Origin: Minisyncoccota bacterium
GTDB taxonomy: Bacteria; Patescibacteriota; Minisyncoccia; Minisyncoccales; RBG-13-42-11
Assembly (NCBI GenBank): GCA_028712445.1
Contig: JAQTPY010000001.1
Span: 1 to 50,033 of the forward strand
DNA: 50,033 bases
Direction: 5' to 3'
The notes under the pieces are model-generated. The model had not been told where the DNA came from and searched no databases. It saw nothing but the letters and a program-made list of their open reading frames with translations. Of this stretch, positions 28,893 through 38,356 are shown in pieces (the stretch's first letter is position 1; each line of letters opens with the position of its first letter). Both the position numbers and the translations under genes were made by a program.

Positions 28893-31709
28893 CTAAATTT
28901 TTTTAATTCCCAGATGTTCTTTTTTTCCATCCGCTTCTATTTCTTTGATTGCATACCCCTCTTTCTGCATCCTTTCGAGAGATTTTATTTCGTAAGAAAC
29001 ATCTGAGGGAGAAACAATTTCCGAAGTTGATCCAATAACTATTTTATCAGCAGGAACCAGTTTCATGGTTTTTCTCAAACTGTTGATATTTCTGACAAAT
29101 TCTCTTTCTTTGCCCTCCCTCTCCAACTCTACGGTCATTGTTGCGTCCAGCTCAACCTCATTTTTAATTTTTTCATCAAAGATTATCTTTTTTACATTCA
29201 CCTCTTCTTTTATCAGTTCTGAAATTTCCCCGCCAAAATCCGTCCTGCTTTTAACCATTAGAGCTGAAAGGGGCTGTTTTACTTTAATGCCCAACTTCAT
29301 TCTTTCGGCCAAACCTGAACTCACCACCTCTCTGGCTTTCCTCATTTTCTCCTCCAAATCGTCATCAATCAGCTTTTTGTCTGAACAAGGATACTGGCTT
29401 AAATGAACCGACTCCTCTTTTCCTCCCAGATCTCTATAAATTGATTCTGCAATGAAAGGAGTGAAGGGAGCTGCAATCCGGCAGAATTTCAAAAGAACAT
29501 ATCTCAGAGTACTCGAAGCTTCTTCCTTTTCTTTATCGTTTTCCGGCTTTTGAAATCTTTTTCTTGAACGACGGACGTACCAATTTGATAAATCATCAAC
29601 AAACCCTTCAAACAGTCTGGCTGCACCCACAACATCATAATCATCAATCCTTTTTTCAACTTCGCTGTTCAATCTTTCTAAAACAGATGCTATCCATTTA
29701 TCGAGAATATTTTTCGATTTGAATTCTTCCTCCGCAAACTTTCTGTCTGCATACGTATTAAAGAAATTATGAACATTGAATAAAATGTCAAAGAATTTTC
29801 TATACAGAGTCTGAATATCATTGAAACTGAAATTTTTTGACTCAGCCACGGCATTAACCGTGTAGAAATAAAACCTGGCTGCATCCGCTCCGTATTTATC
29901 TACGATCTCTGAGGGCTTGACTACGTTTCCCTTGGACTTTGACATTTTCTGCCCTTTTTCGTCCAAAACAATTCCAATAGATATGACGTTCCTGTAAGGA
30001 TTCCCCAGGCCGAGAAGTGTGGACACAACCAGTAAAGTGTAAAACCATCCTCTCGTCTGATCTATTCCTTCACAGATGAAATCAGCTGGGAAAAATTCTT
30101 TTTTATCAATCAATTCCTTGTTTTCGAAAGGATAATGCCATTGAGCAAAAGGCATGGAACCGGAATCAAACCAGCAATCAATCACTTCCTTAACCCTCCT
30201 TGCTTTGCCCCCGCACTCGCAGTCAAAAACAATTTCATCAATATGGGGTCTGTGCAAATTCCCTATTTCTTTTATTTTAGCTTTTTCTTTAAGCTCCTCT
30301 ATACTTCCTATACAAACTGTTTTTTTACATTTTTCGCAGACCCAGATGGGCAAAGGAGTGCCCCAATATCTTTCCCGGGAAAGATTCCAATCTTTAACTT
30401 CTCTTAACCACTCTCCAAATCTACCCTCTTTAAAGTAAGGAGGAATCCAGTTTATCTTTCCATTGTTATCAATCAGATCTTTTTTTATTGCCGTTGTCTT
30501 AATAAACCAAGATTCCTTCGCATAATAAATCAAGGGGGAGCCGCATCTCCAACAAAAAGGATATTCGTGGGAATAAAGTTCCTCTTTATAAAGAAGATCT
30601 CTTTTCTTTAAATCTTCGACAACCAGGGGGTCTGCTTCTTTAACAAACTTGCCTGACCAAGGAGAAACCTCCTCTTTGAATTTTCCTTCTTCGTCCACAT
30701 TCAAAATTACGGGCAAATCATTTTCTTTTCCAACCCTCATATCGTCTTCCCCGAATGCCGGAGCGATGTGGACCAGTCCGGTCCCGTCTTCGGTTGAAAC
30801 AAAATCTCCAGATACAACCCTAAAAGCTGGCTTGTCTGGCTTAGAAAAGTTGAAAGGAGGTTCATATTCAAGACCTATTAAATTTTTCCCGTTAAAATGA
30901 GATTTAATCTCATACTTATCCTTGATAACTCCCAAACGTTCTTCGGCTAAGACATAAAATTCATCATTTATTTTGATTCGAACATAATTAACTTTTTCAT
31001 TTACAGCTAATGCCACATTCGCCGGCAAGGTCCAGGGTGTGGTTGTCCATGCAAGAAGATAATCGCCCTCCTTAACTACACTTTTATGTTCATTAACTTT
31101 AAATTTGACGTAAACTGAATTTTCTTCAGTCGTTTTATATCCCTGAGCAACCTCATGCGAAGAAAGGGATGTTCCGCATCTGGGACAATAAGGGACGACT
31201 TTATAATCCTGGTATAAGAAACCCTTATTCCAGACCTGTTTTAAAATCCACCAGAGACTTTCCATATAATCATTGCCGCAGGTAATGTAAGCGTTCTCCA
31301 AATCCAGCCAGTATCCTATCCTCTGAGTAAAACTCTCCCATTCTTTTTTATAAGTAAAAACATTCTTCTGGCATTCTGCGATAAATTTTTCAATATTTTC
31401 TTCAATTTCCTTCTTGCTGTTTATTTTAAGACTCTTTTCAGCAGCCATTTCAGTGGGCAAACCATGAGTATCCCAGCCAGCCTTCCTCTCTACGTAAAAT
31501 CCCTGCATAGTCTTGTAGCGCAAAATGACATCCTTAAAGGCTCTGGCTAAAAGATGATGTATCCCCGGCAAACCATTGGCAAAAGGAGGCCCCTCGTAAA
31601 AAACAAACCTCTTTTTTCCTTCTGTTTTCTTCAGGCTCTTTTTAAATACGTCTTTGTCTTGCCAAAATTTCAATATCTCTTCTTCAATTTTCGGTAGTTT
31701 AAACTCCAT
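28893..31709 (-). CDS. ileS: Isoleucyl-tRNA synthetase
   Basis: FYEGPPFANGLPGIHHLLARAFKD, KAGWDTHGLPTE, KMSKSKGNVVKP; start at 31709 (MEFKLPKIEEEILKFW) likelier than 31748. Confidence 0.96.
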   Translation of the reverse strand: MEFKLPKIEEEILKFWQDKDVFKKSLKKTEGKKRFVFYEGPPFANGLPGIHHLLARAFKDVILRYKTMQGFYVERKAGWDTHGLPTEMAAEKSLKINSKKEIEENIEKFIAECQKNVFTYKKEWESFTQRIGYWLDLENAYITCGNDYMESLWWILKQVWNKGFLYQDYKVVPYCPRCGTSLSSHEVAQGYKTTEENSVYVKFKVNEHKSVVKEGDYLLAWTTTPWTLPANVALAVNEKVNYVRIKINDEFYVLAEERLGVIKDKYEIKSHFNGKNLIGLEYEPPFNFSKPDKPAFRVVSGDFVSTEDGTGLVHIAPAFGEDDMRVGKENDLPVILNVDEEGKFKEEVSPWSGKFVKEADPLVVEDLKKRDLLYKEELYSHEYPFCWRCGSPLIYYAKESWFIKTTAIKKDLIDNNGKINWIPPYFKEGRFGEWLREVKDWNLSRERYWGTPLPIWVCEKCKKTVCIGSIEELKEKAKIKEIGNLHRPHIDEIVFDCECGGKARRVKEVIDCWFDSGSMPFAQWHYPFENKELIDKKEFFPADFICEGIDQTRGWFYTLLVVSTLLGLGNPYRNVISIGIVLDEKGQKMSKSKGNVVKPSEIVDKYGADAARFYFYTVNAVAESKNFSFNDIQTLYRKFFDILFNVHNFFNTYADRKFAEEEFKSKNILDKWIASVLERLNSEVEKRIDDYDVVGAARLFEGFVDDLSNWYVRRSRKRFQKPENDKEKEEASSTLRYVLLKFCRIAAPFTPFIAESIYRDLGGKEESVHLSQYPCSDKKLIDDDLEEKMRKAREVVSSGLAERMKLGIKVKQPLSALMVKSRTDFGGEISELIKEEVNVKKIIFDEKIKNEVELDATMTVELEREGKEREFVRNINSLRKTMKLVPADKIVIGSTSEIVSPSDVSYEIKSLERMQKEGYAIKEIEADGKKEHLGIKKI

Positions 31710-31765
31710 AATTTCGAACGCCGCGAGAAATTTCAAGGTTCTCGACAAGGGCGGGATTCTTATAA

Positions 31766-32344
31766 TTAATCAATTTTTCTTAACTCGGCCACCTTAATAT
31801 AATTTCCGCAATGGATTTCTTTTAAAAGCTGCTTGTCGGTTTTTCTTTTTATCACTCCCTCCAATAAACACAAGGGGTCCCCATGGCCGATAATCAAAAT
31901 GTTCTTTCCTTTGTAGTTTTTATCTATTTCTTGAATAAAATTTTTAATCCTTTCTCTGACATCATTCCAGCTTTCGCCTTTTGGAGGCTTTGTCGAAAAT
32001 TTTCTTTCCTTATAATGACAAAATTCAAGGAAATCCTTCCTCGGTCTCCCGTTATATATGCCCAAATCAATATCTCTTAATCTTTTGTCAAAATTTATTT
32101 TTTTAATCCCCAATTCTTTAGCTGCTATTTTAGCTGTTTCCCTGGTTCTTTGAAAATCAGAAGAAAAAATCAAGTCGATTTTTTCTTTTTTTAGTTTAGC
32201 TGAACTTTCTTTGACGCAAACCTTTCCCTTCTCCGTTAGCTTAATCTGTCTGCAAATTCCCCAGGGATAAACAAAACCTTTTTTCTCAACCTGCCAAACA
32301 TTCTCCCCATGCCTTAATATAAAATATTGATTTCTCATATTCAC
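31766..32344 (-). CDS. Histidine phosphatase (phosphoglycerate mutase-like) family protein
   Basis: YFILRHGENVWQ, IFSSDFQRTRETA, ILIIGHGDP. Confidence 0.88.
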   Translation of the reverse strand: MNMRNQYFILRHGENVWQVEKKGFVYPWGICRQIKLTEKGKVCVKESSAKLKKEKIDLIFSSDFQRTRETAKIAAKELGIKKINFDKRLRDIDLGIYNGRPRKDFLEFCHYKERKFSTKPPKGESWNDVRERIKNFIQEIDKNYKGKNILIIGHGDPLCLLEGVIKRKTDKQLLKEIHCGNYIKVAELRKID

Positions 32345-33885
32345 ATCTTCTCGGGAGCTGAGACGCCCATTAAACCTAAAGTGTTTTTTAAAACTATTCT
32401 TGTTGCCTCAATTAAAGCTAATCTCGCCTGGCTTAACTTAATATCTTCTGAAATTACTCTACATTCCTGATAAAACCTGTGGAAGGAAGAAGCCAAATCT
32501 AGAGCATACTGAGGAAGACGCTGTACCTGATAGTCTTTGGCCGTATCTTCTATTATTTCCGGAAGAATAATCAGCTGCTTTATTAAATCCAGCTCGACAG
32601 GTTTATTTAATAATTTTAAATCTGGAAATTTATTTTGAATTTTGAATTTGGAATTTGAAATTTTCGAAATTATGCTGCAAATGCGAGCATAAGCATATTG
32701 AACATAATAAACCGGATTCTTTTCTGACTGCTCTTTTGCTAAATCCAGATCGAATGCCAGATGACTATCATTGCCCCTCGCTAAAAAAAAGAATCTGGCT
32801 GCGTCTAATCCCACTTCATCGATAAGCTCATCTATGGTCACATATATGCCTGTCCGCTTTGACATCTTCACTTCCTGGCCACCCTGAATCAATCTTACCA
32901 GCTGCATTATGATAATATCTACATCTCCTTTTTTGTAGCCCATAACCTCAGCTGCTCCCTTAATTCTGTTTATATAACCGTAGTGATCGGCACCCCAAAT
33001 AAAAATTAATTTTTTGAACCCTCTCTTAAATTTATTTTTAAGATAAGCCGTGTCTGAAGCCAAATAAGTCTTTTCCCCATCAGCTTTTATTAAAACCCTG
33101 TCTTTATCATCACCGAATTTGGTTGATTCAAACCAAAGAGCGCCTTCTGATTCATAAACCAACTTCTTTTCTTTTAAAAGATTCAAAACTTTATCGTCTT
33201 CTTTCTCTTTATAAAGGTTTGATTCGGAAAACCAAACATCGAAATCTATTCCCATTTTTCTGACAGACGGCTTTATCATTTCTTCTAAAATCACCTTCGC
33301 TGCCCTTTTCCCAACATCTTCTACGCTATTTCCTTTTATCTTCTTTTTTAATTCTTCAATATAGGGGCCCTGATAAACCGCTTCCTGGTCTCCAAAAACA
33401 GAATGCCCCAACTTTCTGATCTGCTCTCCGGCATCATTTACGTAATATTCTCTTTCCGCTTTAAAGTCAGCCCTGTTAAGAACGTTAGCCAAAACATCTC
33501 CGCAGAATCCCCCTCGTCCGTTTCCCAAAGTCAAAGGACCTGTCGGGTTAGCGGAAATAAACTCAACATTCACCTTCTTTCCTTTCCCCAATCTCACTTG
33601 GCCGAATTTTTCTTTTTCTTTTAATATCTCTTTTAATTCCTTGACTAAATAATCTTTGGAAATAAAAAAATTAACAAACCCATTTTTAACTTCTACCCTT
33701 TCTATCAAATCTGACTTAATGGCTGAAGCAATCTCATTCGGATTCTTATTCAAAACCATAGCCACGTTAGTGGAATAGTCTCCAAAAACAGAATTTTCAG
33801 GCCTCTCAATCCTAACTTCAGCCTCTTCTTTGTAGAGTTTCTTTGCGGCCTCCTTGATTAGCTTGACTAATTCTTTTCTAATCAT
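32341..33885 (-). CDS. argS: Arginyl-tRNA synthetase
   Basis: NVEFISANPTGPLTLGNGRGGFCGDVLANVL, FIWGADHYGYI, KMSKRTGIYVTIDELIDEVGLDAARFFFL. Confidence 0.96.
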   Translation of the reverse strand: MIRKELVKLIKEAAKKLYKEEAEVRIERPENSVFGDYSTNVAMVLNKNPNEIASAIKSDLIERVEVKNGFVNFFISKDYLVKELKEILKEKEKFGQVRLGKGKKVNVEFISANPTGPLTLGNGRGGFCGDVLANVLNRADFKAEREYYVNDAGEQIRKLGHSVFGDQEAVYQGPYIEELKKKIKGNSVEDVGKRAAKVILEEMIKPSVRKMGIDFDVWFSESNLYKEKEDDKVLNLLKEKKLVYESEGALWFESTKFGDDKDRVLIKADGEKTYLASDTAYLKNKFKRGFKKLIFIWGADHYGYINRIKGAAEVMGYKKGDVDIIIMQLVRLIQGGQEVKMSKRTGIYVTIDELIDEVGLDAARFFFLARGNDSHLAFDLDLAKEQSEKNPVYYVQYAYARICSIISKISNSKFKIQNKFPDLKLLNKPVELDLIKQLIILPEIIEDTAKDYQVQRLPQYALDLASSFHRFYQECRVISEDIKLSQARLALIEATRIVLKNTLGLMGVSAPEKM

Positions 33886-33977
33886 TTACAATATACCAGT
33901 TTAAGCTATTTTTCCCTTTAAATCAACCTTGATTTTGTTTTAAATCAATTGGTTTTGGTGGTAAAATAGAAAAGAGA

Positions 33978-34436
33978 ATGGAAGTTTTAACTGAGAACAA
34001 AAAAGCATACTATAAATACCAGATTGGAGAGAAATTTGAAGCTGGAGTGTCTCTATTGGGACAGGAGGTAAAATCCATTAAATCAGGAAGGATAAATCTG
34101 GCTGGGGCCTATGTAATGCTGAAAGGAGGCGAGGTTTTTCTTGTGGGATCCAGCATTCCTCCCTATCAGCCGAAAAACAGCCCTGCAAATTATAATCCGG
34201 AAAGATCAAGGAAACTCCTCTTGAAAAAATCTGAAATCAATTATCTTATAGGTAAAACGAAGGAGAGAGGGTTGACTTTAGTGCCCCTGTTAGTGTATAC
34301 TAAGAAAGGTAAAATAAAGATTGAAATTGGACTAGGAAGAGGAAAAAGAGAGTTTGACAAGAGAGACGCCATTAAAAAGCGCGAATCAGACAGAGAAATT
34401 AAAAGGGAATTAAACAGGTTTGATAACCCGCATTAA
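33978..34436 (+). CDS. smpB: SsrA-binding protein
   Basis: NKKAYYKYQIGEKFEAGVSLLGQEVKSIKSGRINLAGAYV, C-terminal KRDAIKKRESDREIKRELNR. Confidence 0.96.
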   Translation: MEVLTENKKAYYKYQIGEKFEAGVSLLGQEVKSIKSGRINLAGAYVMLKGGEVFLVGSSIPPYQPKNSPANYNPERSRKLLLKKSEINYLIGKTKERGLTLVPLLVYTKKGKIKIEIGLGRGKREFDKRDAIKKRESDREIKRELNRFDNPH

Positions 34437-34442
34437 GTTCAC

Positions 34443-34806
34443 GGGGATGAAAGGAATCGATAAGGAGAGTATTAAAACATGCAAGTCAAGTTGTTGTAAC
34501 TTGTAAAAAAACAACAAACGAATAAGTGCCAACTTGTTCAAACAACCCGCATTAGCATACGTCTAATGCCATCCGACTTACGGATTCTCGCTAGGTAAGA
34601 ACGGGTGTCATTTTAGCGAGATAGGTAGCTCTTTCGGAAAGTGTCTCTTAGGTGAGAGTATCATCTAAGCGATATGAGCAAAGGAATTTTGACTAGTTTA
34701 TTTCTCTGCTTAAACAAATTTCACCTTCGGGTGATAAAAACTAGCTAAACTTGTAGAGTTGCTTTAAGAAACTCCTTAGACACGGGCTCAAATCCCGTCA
34801 TCTCCA
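34443..34806 (+). ncRNA. ssrA: Transfer-messenger RNA
   Basis: ggggatg / catctcc acceptor with G-U at third pair, cgggctcaaatcccg T-arm, adjacent to smpB; candidate tag ORF 34528-34566. Confidence 0.92.
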
Positions 34807-34816
34807 CATAATCACA

Positions 34817-35326
34817 TTGTATAAAAGAACTTATATAAACAACCAAATAAGGGCCAGAGAAGTAAGGCTGATAGACGAAACCGGAAAACAATTGGGTGTG
34901 GTCTCTCTTGAAGACGCCTTGGGAATGGCCCGAGAGAAGAATCTAGATCTGATCCAGGTGACTGAAAAAGTTGATCCTCCTGTCTGCAAAATAGGAGACT
35001 ATGGAAAATATCAATATCAGCAGGAAAAAAAGGAGAAAACGCTCAATAAGCAGAAAGGTGGAGAATTAAAGGAAGTAAGATTAACCTTCAACATATCTCC
35101 TCATGATCTTGAAACTAAGGCAAAATTGGCTGAGAAATTTTTAAAAAAAGGAGATAAGGTGAAAGTCGAACTTTACCTGAGAGGGAGGGAAAAAGCTTTC
35201 GGAGACTTTGGCCGGGAAAAAGTGAATAAATTCCTTGAACTGCTGAACAGTCTTACTGAAATTAAAATGGAGAGAGAATTGAAAAGAGAGCCGAGAGGAT
35301 TTATGACAATAATATCAAAGAAGTAA
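34817..35326 (+). CDS. infC: Translation initiation factor IF-3 (non-ATG start)
   Basis: INNQIRAREVRLIDETGKQLGVVSLEDAL, NLDLIQVTEKVDPPVCKIGDYGKYQYQ. Confidence 0.95.
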   Translation: MYKRTYINNQIRAREVRLIDETGKQLGVVSLEDALGMAREKNLDLIQVTEKVDPPVCKIGDYGKYQYQQEKKEKTLNKQKGGELKEVRLTFNISPHDLETKAKLAEKFLKKGDKVKVELYLRGREKAFGDFGREKVNKFLELLNSLTEIKMERELKREPRGFMTIISKK

Positions 35327-35352
35327 TCAAAGATTGCTGCTTATACAACAAT

Positions 35353-35547
35353 ATGCCAAAAGTTAAAACAAGAAAATCAATATCGAAGAGATTCAAAATG
35401 ACAAAAGGAGGAAAAATTTTGAGAAGACCAACAGGTCTTGACCACTTCCGGGCGAAGAAATCCGGAAAGGAGGTCAGAAAAAGCAGAAAATGGATACCTC
35501 TTAATCCTTCTGAAAAAAAGAGGGTCAAAAGAATGATTGTTTTCTAA
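35353..35547 (+). CDS. rpmI: 50S ribosomal protein bL35
   Basis: MPKVKTRKSISKRFKMTKGGKILRRPTG; between infC and rplT. Confidence 0.96.
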   Translation: MPKVKTRKSISKRFKMTKGGKILRRPTGLDHFRAKKSGKEVRKSRKWIPLNPSEKKRVKRMIVF

Positions 35548-35583
35548 TTTTTATTGAAAAAATTATTTTGTTAGAAAAATACT

Positions 35584-35931
35584 ATGGTAAGAGTAAAAGG
35601 CGGCATAATTTCGCAAAAAAGAAAAAGAAATATCCTGAGACAGACGAAAGGTTTCCGTTGGGGAAGGAAAAATAAATTGAGGGCTGCGAAAGAAGCATTA
35701 ATGCATGCTTTAAAGTTTTCCTACAGAGACAGGAAGGTGAAAAAATCTGACTTCAGAAGATTCTGGCAAACAAGGATCAACGCTGCTTCCAGACAACTTG
35801 GACTTCCTTATGGAAAATTTATGAACAGTTTAAAGAAAAACAAAATTGAACTGGATAGAAAAGTTTTATCCGAAATATCTCAAAAACATCCTCAAATATT
35901 TGAAAAGCTGGTTGAAGCCGCAAGGAAGTAA
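35584..35931 (+). CDS. rplT: 50S ribosomal protein bL20
   Basis: MVRVKGG..KRKRNILRQTKGFRWGRKNKLRAAKEALMHALKFSYRDRK. Confidence 0.97.
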   Translation: MVRVKGGIISQKRKRNILRQTKGFRWGRKNKLRAAKEALMHALKFSYRDRKVKKSDFRRFWQTRINAASRQLGLPYGKFMNSLKKNKIELDRKVLSEISQKHPQIFEKLVEAARK

Positions 35932-35978
35932 AAAAAACCGTAAGGCAGAACCTCAAATTTTCTGCTAAAAATTTATCT

Positions 35979-36006
35979 ATCCCGCCCAAAGGGCGGGATT
36001 TGGTTT
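35979..36006 (+). terminator. Intrinsic terminator after rplT
   Basis: atcccgccc-aaa-gggcgggat-ttggttt. Confidence 0.8.
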
Positions 36007-36020
36007 AGGAATGTTTCCCA

Positions 36021-36046
36021 ATAAAAAAGCCTGTTAATTACAGGCC
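36021..36046 (-). terminator. Intrinsic terminator overlapping the stop of the zinc-ribbon ORF
   Basis: Minus strand gcctgt-aatta-acaggc-tttttt; stop TAA at 36036-36034 spans the loop/3' stem boundary. Confidence 0.75.
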
Positions 36047-36318
36047 AATGCTTGACGTAAAATATTCTTGAATCTGAGCATTATTCTCTTTAACCTCGAT
36101 GTTAATCTATCCCTCTCGTACCGTTCCGTAGCCGCGATCAAATAATTGGCACTTCTCACCCAGAGCTTATGCTTTTTTGCCAGCTTCACTATTCGAACTT
36201 CGCTCAAAGAAACTGGTTTAAGATGATTTTGGCAACAACAAGGACAATCAACTTCTTCTCCTGCCCTTGATTCTATAAAAATAAGGCATCGAGGACATTT
36301 TTTAAAATAAATATCCAA
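36034..36318 (-). CDS. Small zinc-ribbon hypothetical protein
   Basis: CPRC..CPCC motifs; basic C-terminus; own terminator. Confidence 0.6.
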   Translation of the reverse strand: MDIYFKKCPRCLIFIESRAGEEVDCPCCCQNHLKPVSLSEVRIVKLAKKHKLWVRSANYLIAATERYERDRLTSRLKRIMLRFKNILRQALACN

Positions 36319-36342
36319 TTACCCCTCCTTTAAATTAAACAA

Positions 36343-36621
36343 TCAAAGGGCAATTCTCCCCTTTTTGATTATCAGACCCTCCTTTTTAAGCAAGGCTGAT
36401 TTCTTCTTTATACCATATTTATAGCCGCCAATAAATCCATCTGAACGGATGACCCTGTGGCAGGGAACAACAAAAGGCCTCGGGTTTCCGTTGAGAATAT
36501 TCCCCACAGATCTCCATGCTCTTGGCTTCCCCGAAAGCAGAGCAACCTCTTTATAGGTCAAAACCTTTCCTTCCGGAATTTTTTTGACTATAGAAAAGAC
36601 TTTTTCTTCAAACGATTTCAT
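36343..36621 (-). CDS. Methylated-DNA--[protein]-cysteine S-methyltransferase, catalytic/DNA-binding domain only
   Basis: GKVLTYKEVALLSGKPRAWRSVGNILNGNP, VVPCHRVIRSDGFIGGYKYGI. Confidence 0.92.
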   Translation of the reverse strand: MKSFEEKVFSIVKKIPEGKVLTYKEVALLSGKPRAWRSVGNILNGNPRPFVVPCHRVIRSDGFIGGYKYGIKKKSALLKKEGLIIKKGRIAL

Positions 36622-37925
36622 TTGACCAATTCTTTGAACATTTTCAAATAATCCCTCAGGAGCCTGGGTATCAAAAATTTTTCTCTGACGATTTCTTTGG
36701 CCTCTTGCCCCATTTTCTTTTTAAGCTGGGGACTCTTGATAAGCTCAACCATTCTTTGAGCAGCTTCCTTGCAGGTATTGACCAAAAAACCGTTTTCCCC
36801 GTCTTTAATCTGCAGTTTTATTCCTCCGACATTCCCTCCTATTACAGGCTGGCCTTTCCACATTGCCTCGGTCACAGACAGGCCAAATCCTTCCTTTGTG
36901 GATTTTTGCAAAACAACCGACGCCGCCATTTGAAAAGCATTCACAAAATCATTTATTTTAATGTTTCCTATCTGTGAAACTCGTGAAAAAAGAAAAATGT
37001 CGGGATCTTCCCCGGAAGCCTTTTCTACTTCTTTAAGAATTTTCTCAGCCTCAGGATCATCTTTGGCTAAAAGAAGGCCCAGCAAAGCCAGCTGCAGGCC
37101 AGGAATCTCTTTTTTCGCTTCCTGATAAGCCCTTATTACTCCCATGGGATCTTTCCAGGGATCAAAACGAGAAACTTGAACAGCCAACGGCCTGGAAAGA
37201 TTAATCCCCAAACTCTTCATTATCTTTTTGGCGATCTCCAAATCCATCGATTCATTTTTTTTCATAATAGGATCTATTGCTGGAGAAAAAATGCGAATTT
37301 TCTTTTCAGGGATTCCATGTCCAATAAAATCTTTTGAAGTAAAAATTATCCTATCATAATCATCTCCAATTTTTTGAAAGAAACTCCAAACTTTTTTATT
37401 AGGCCCTGATGTGTCTATGTGAATTCTCCAAACCATCGGGCATAAACGCGGAAGATAGGAAATCAAACCGGCAGGCTGAGGATCGTGAATCACCCAAACA
37501 TCAGGTCTCATGTCTTCCATTTTTTTGGCCATTGATTCCATATGGCGCATATATAAATCTCTATCTCTACGTGAAAACTCTATTCTTTTTCCCTGAAGGG
37601 CGTTATGGATTCTCTTGGTCAAATCAAAAAAACCAGGACAAGGAAGAATATTATACCACTTAACTTCGAGCCCCACCCCTCTCATTAAAGGGACCAAGCT
37701 TTTTAATATTTCCGCCACGCCTCCACCATCAGAAGTGGCATTAACATGGAAAACCTTTAATCCCCTCAGATCCTTTGCCAAAGAATTTATCTCTTTGAAC
37801 AAATGCGAACCTATTATCCCCCTGTATTCATCTAATTTGATTACTCCTCTCCGAATCTCCGGCTTAGTGGGATTTATTATTTTTTCTGACTGAATTGTTA
37901 AATTAAAATTCACCTCAGGCAACAT
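36618..37925 (-). CDS. GT4-family glycosyltransferase, trehalose synthase (TreT)-like
   Basis: FHVNATSDGGGVAEILKSLVPLMRGVGLEVKWY, VWVIHDPQPAGL, RFDPWKDPMGVIRAY, EGFGLSVTEAMWKGQPVIGGNVGGI. Confidence 0.85.
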   Translation of the reverse strand: MLPEVNFNLTIQSEKIINPTKPEIRRGVIKLDEYRGIIGSHLFKEINSLAKDLRGLKVFHVNATSDGGGVAEILKSLVPLMRGVGLEVKWYNILPCPGFFDLTKRIHNALQGKRIEFSRRDRDLYMRHMESMAKKMEDMRPDVWVIHDPQPAGLISYLPRLCPMVWRIHIDTSGPNKKVWSFFQKIGDDYDRIIFTSKDFIGHGIPEKKIRIFSPAIDPIMKKNESMDLEIAKKIMKSLGINLSRPLAVQVSRFDPWKDPMGVIRAYQEAKKEIPGLQLALLGLLLAKDDPEAEKILKEVEKASGEDPDIFLFSRVSQIGNIKINDFVNAFQMAASVVLQKSTKEGFGLSVTEAMWKGQPVIGGNVGGIKLQIKDGENGFLVNTCKEAAQRMVELIKSPQLKKKMGQEAKEIVREKFLIPRLLRDYLKMFKELVK

Positions 37926-38352
37926 ATTTTTCTAAAAAATTCTCTGCTTTCTTTAATGTTTCTTTGGCATTTTTGAATGCCAACCTATCTAAAGCTTCCT
38001 TAAACTGCAACCACGCAAAATCAATATGCTCTTTTGATATCTTTACTTCCTTTTCTTTTGTTTTAATTAAAAAGAATGTGACAAATTTTAAAACATTTTT
38101 TTCCTTCCATTTAAAAAAATACTTTATTACTTCTTTGAATCCAGGAACAATTTTAATATCGCTTAAACCGGTTTCTTCTTTAACTTCTCTTTTTGCGGTT
38201 TCCTCTTCGGTCTCTCCCTTTTCTAAATGCCCTTTAGGCAAATCCCAATAAGATTTTGAATGCCTCATTCCCGGATAATGCAAAAGGAGATAATATGTTT
38301 TATCATCTCCTACTCTGAAAACTACGGCTCCTGCTGATTTTTCGATGGGCAT
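37915..38352 (-). CDS. NUDIX hydrolase
   Basis: GHLEKGETEEETAKREVKEETGL Nudix box; start 38352 (MPIEKSAGAVVF) avoids the long overlap produced by 38427. Confidence 0.92.
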   Translation of the reverse strand: MPIEKSAGAVVFRVGDDKTYYLLLHYPGMRHSKSYWDLPKGHLEKGETEEETAKREVKEETGLSDIKIVPGFKEVIKYFFKWKEKNVLKFVTFFLIKTKEKEVKISKEHIDFAWLQFKEALDRLAFKNAKETLKKAENFLEKYVA

Positions 38353-38356
38353 ACAA

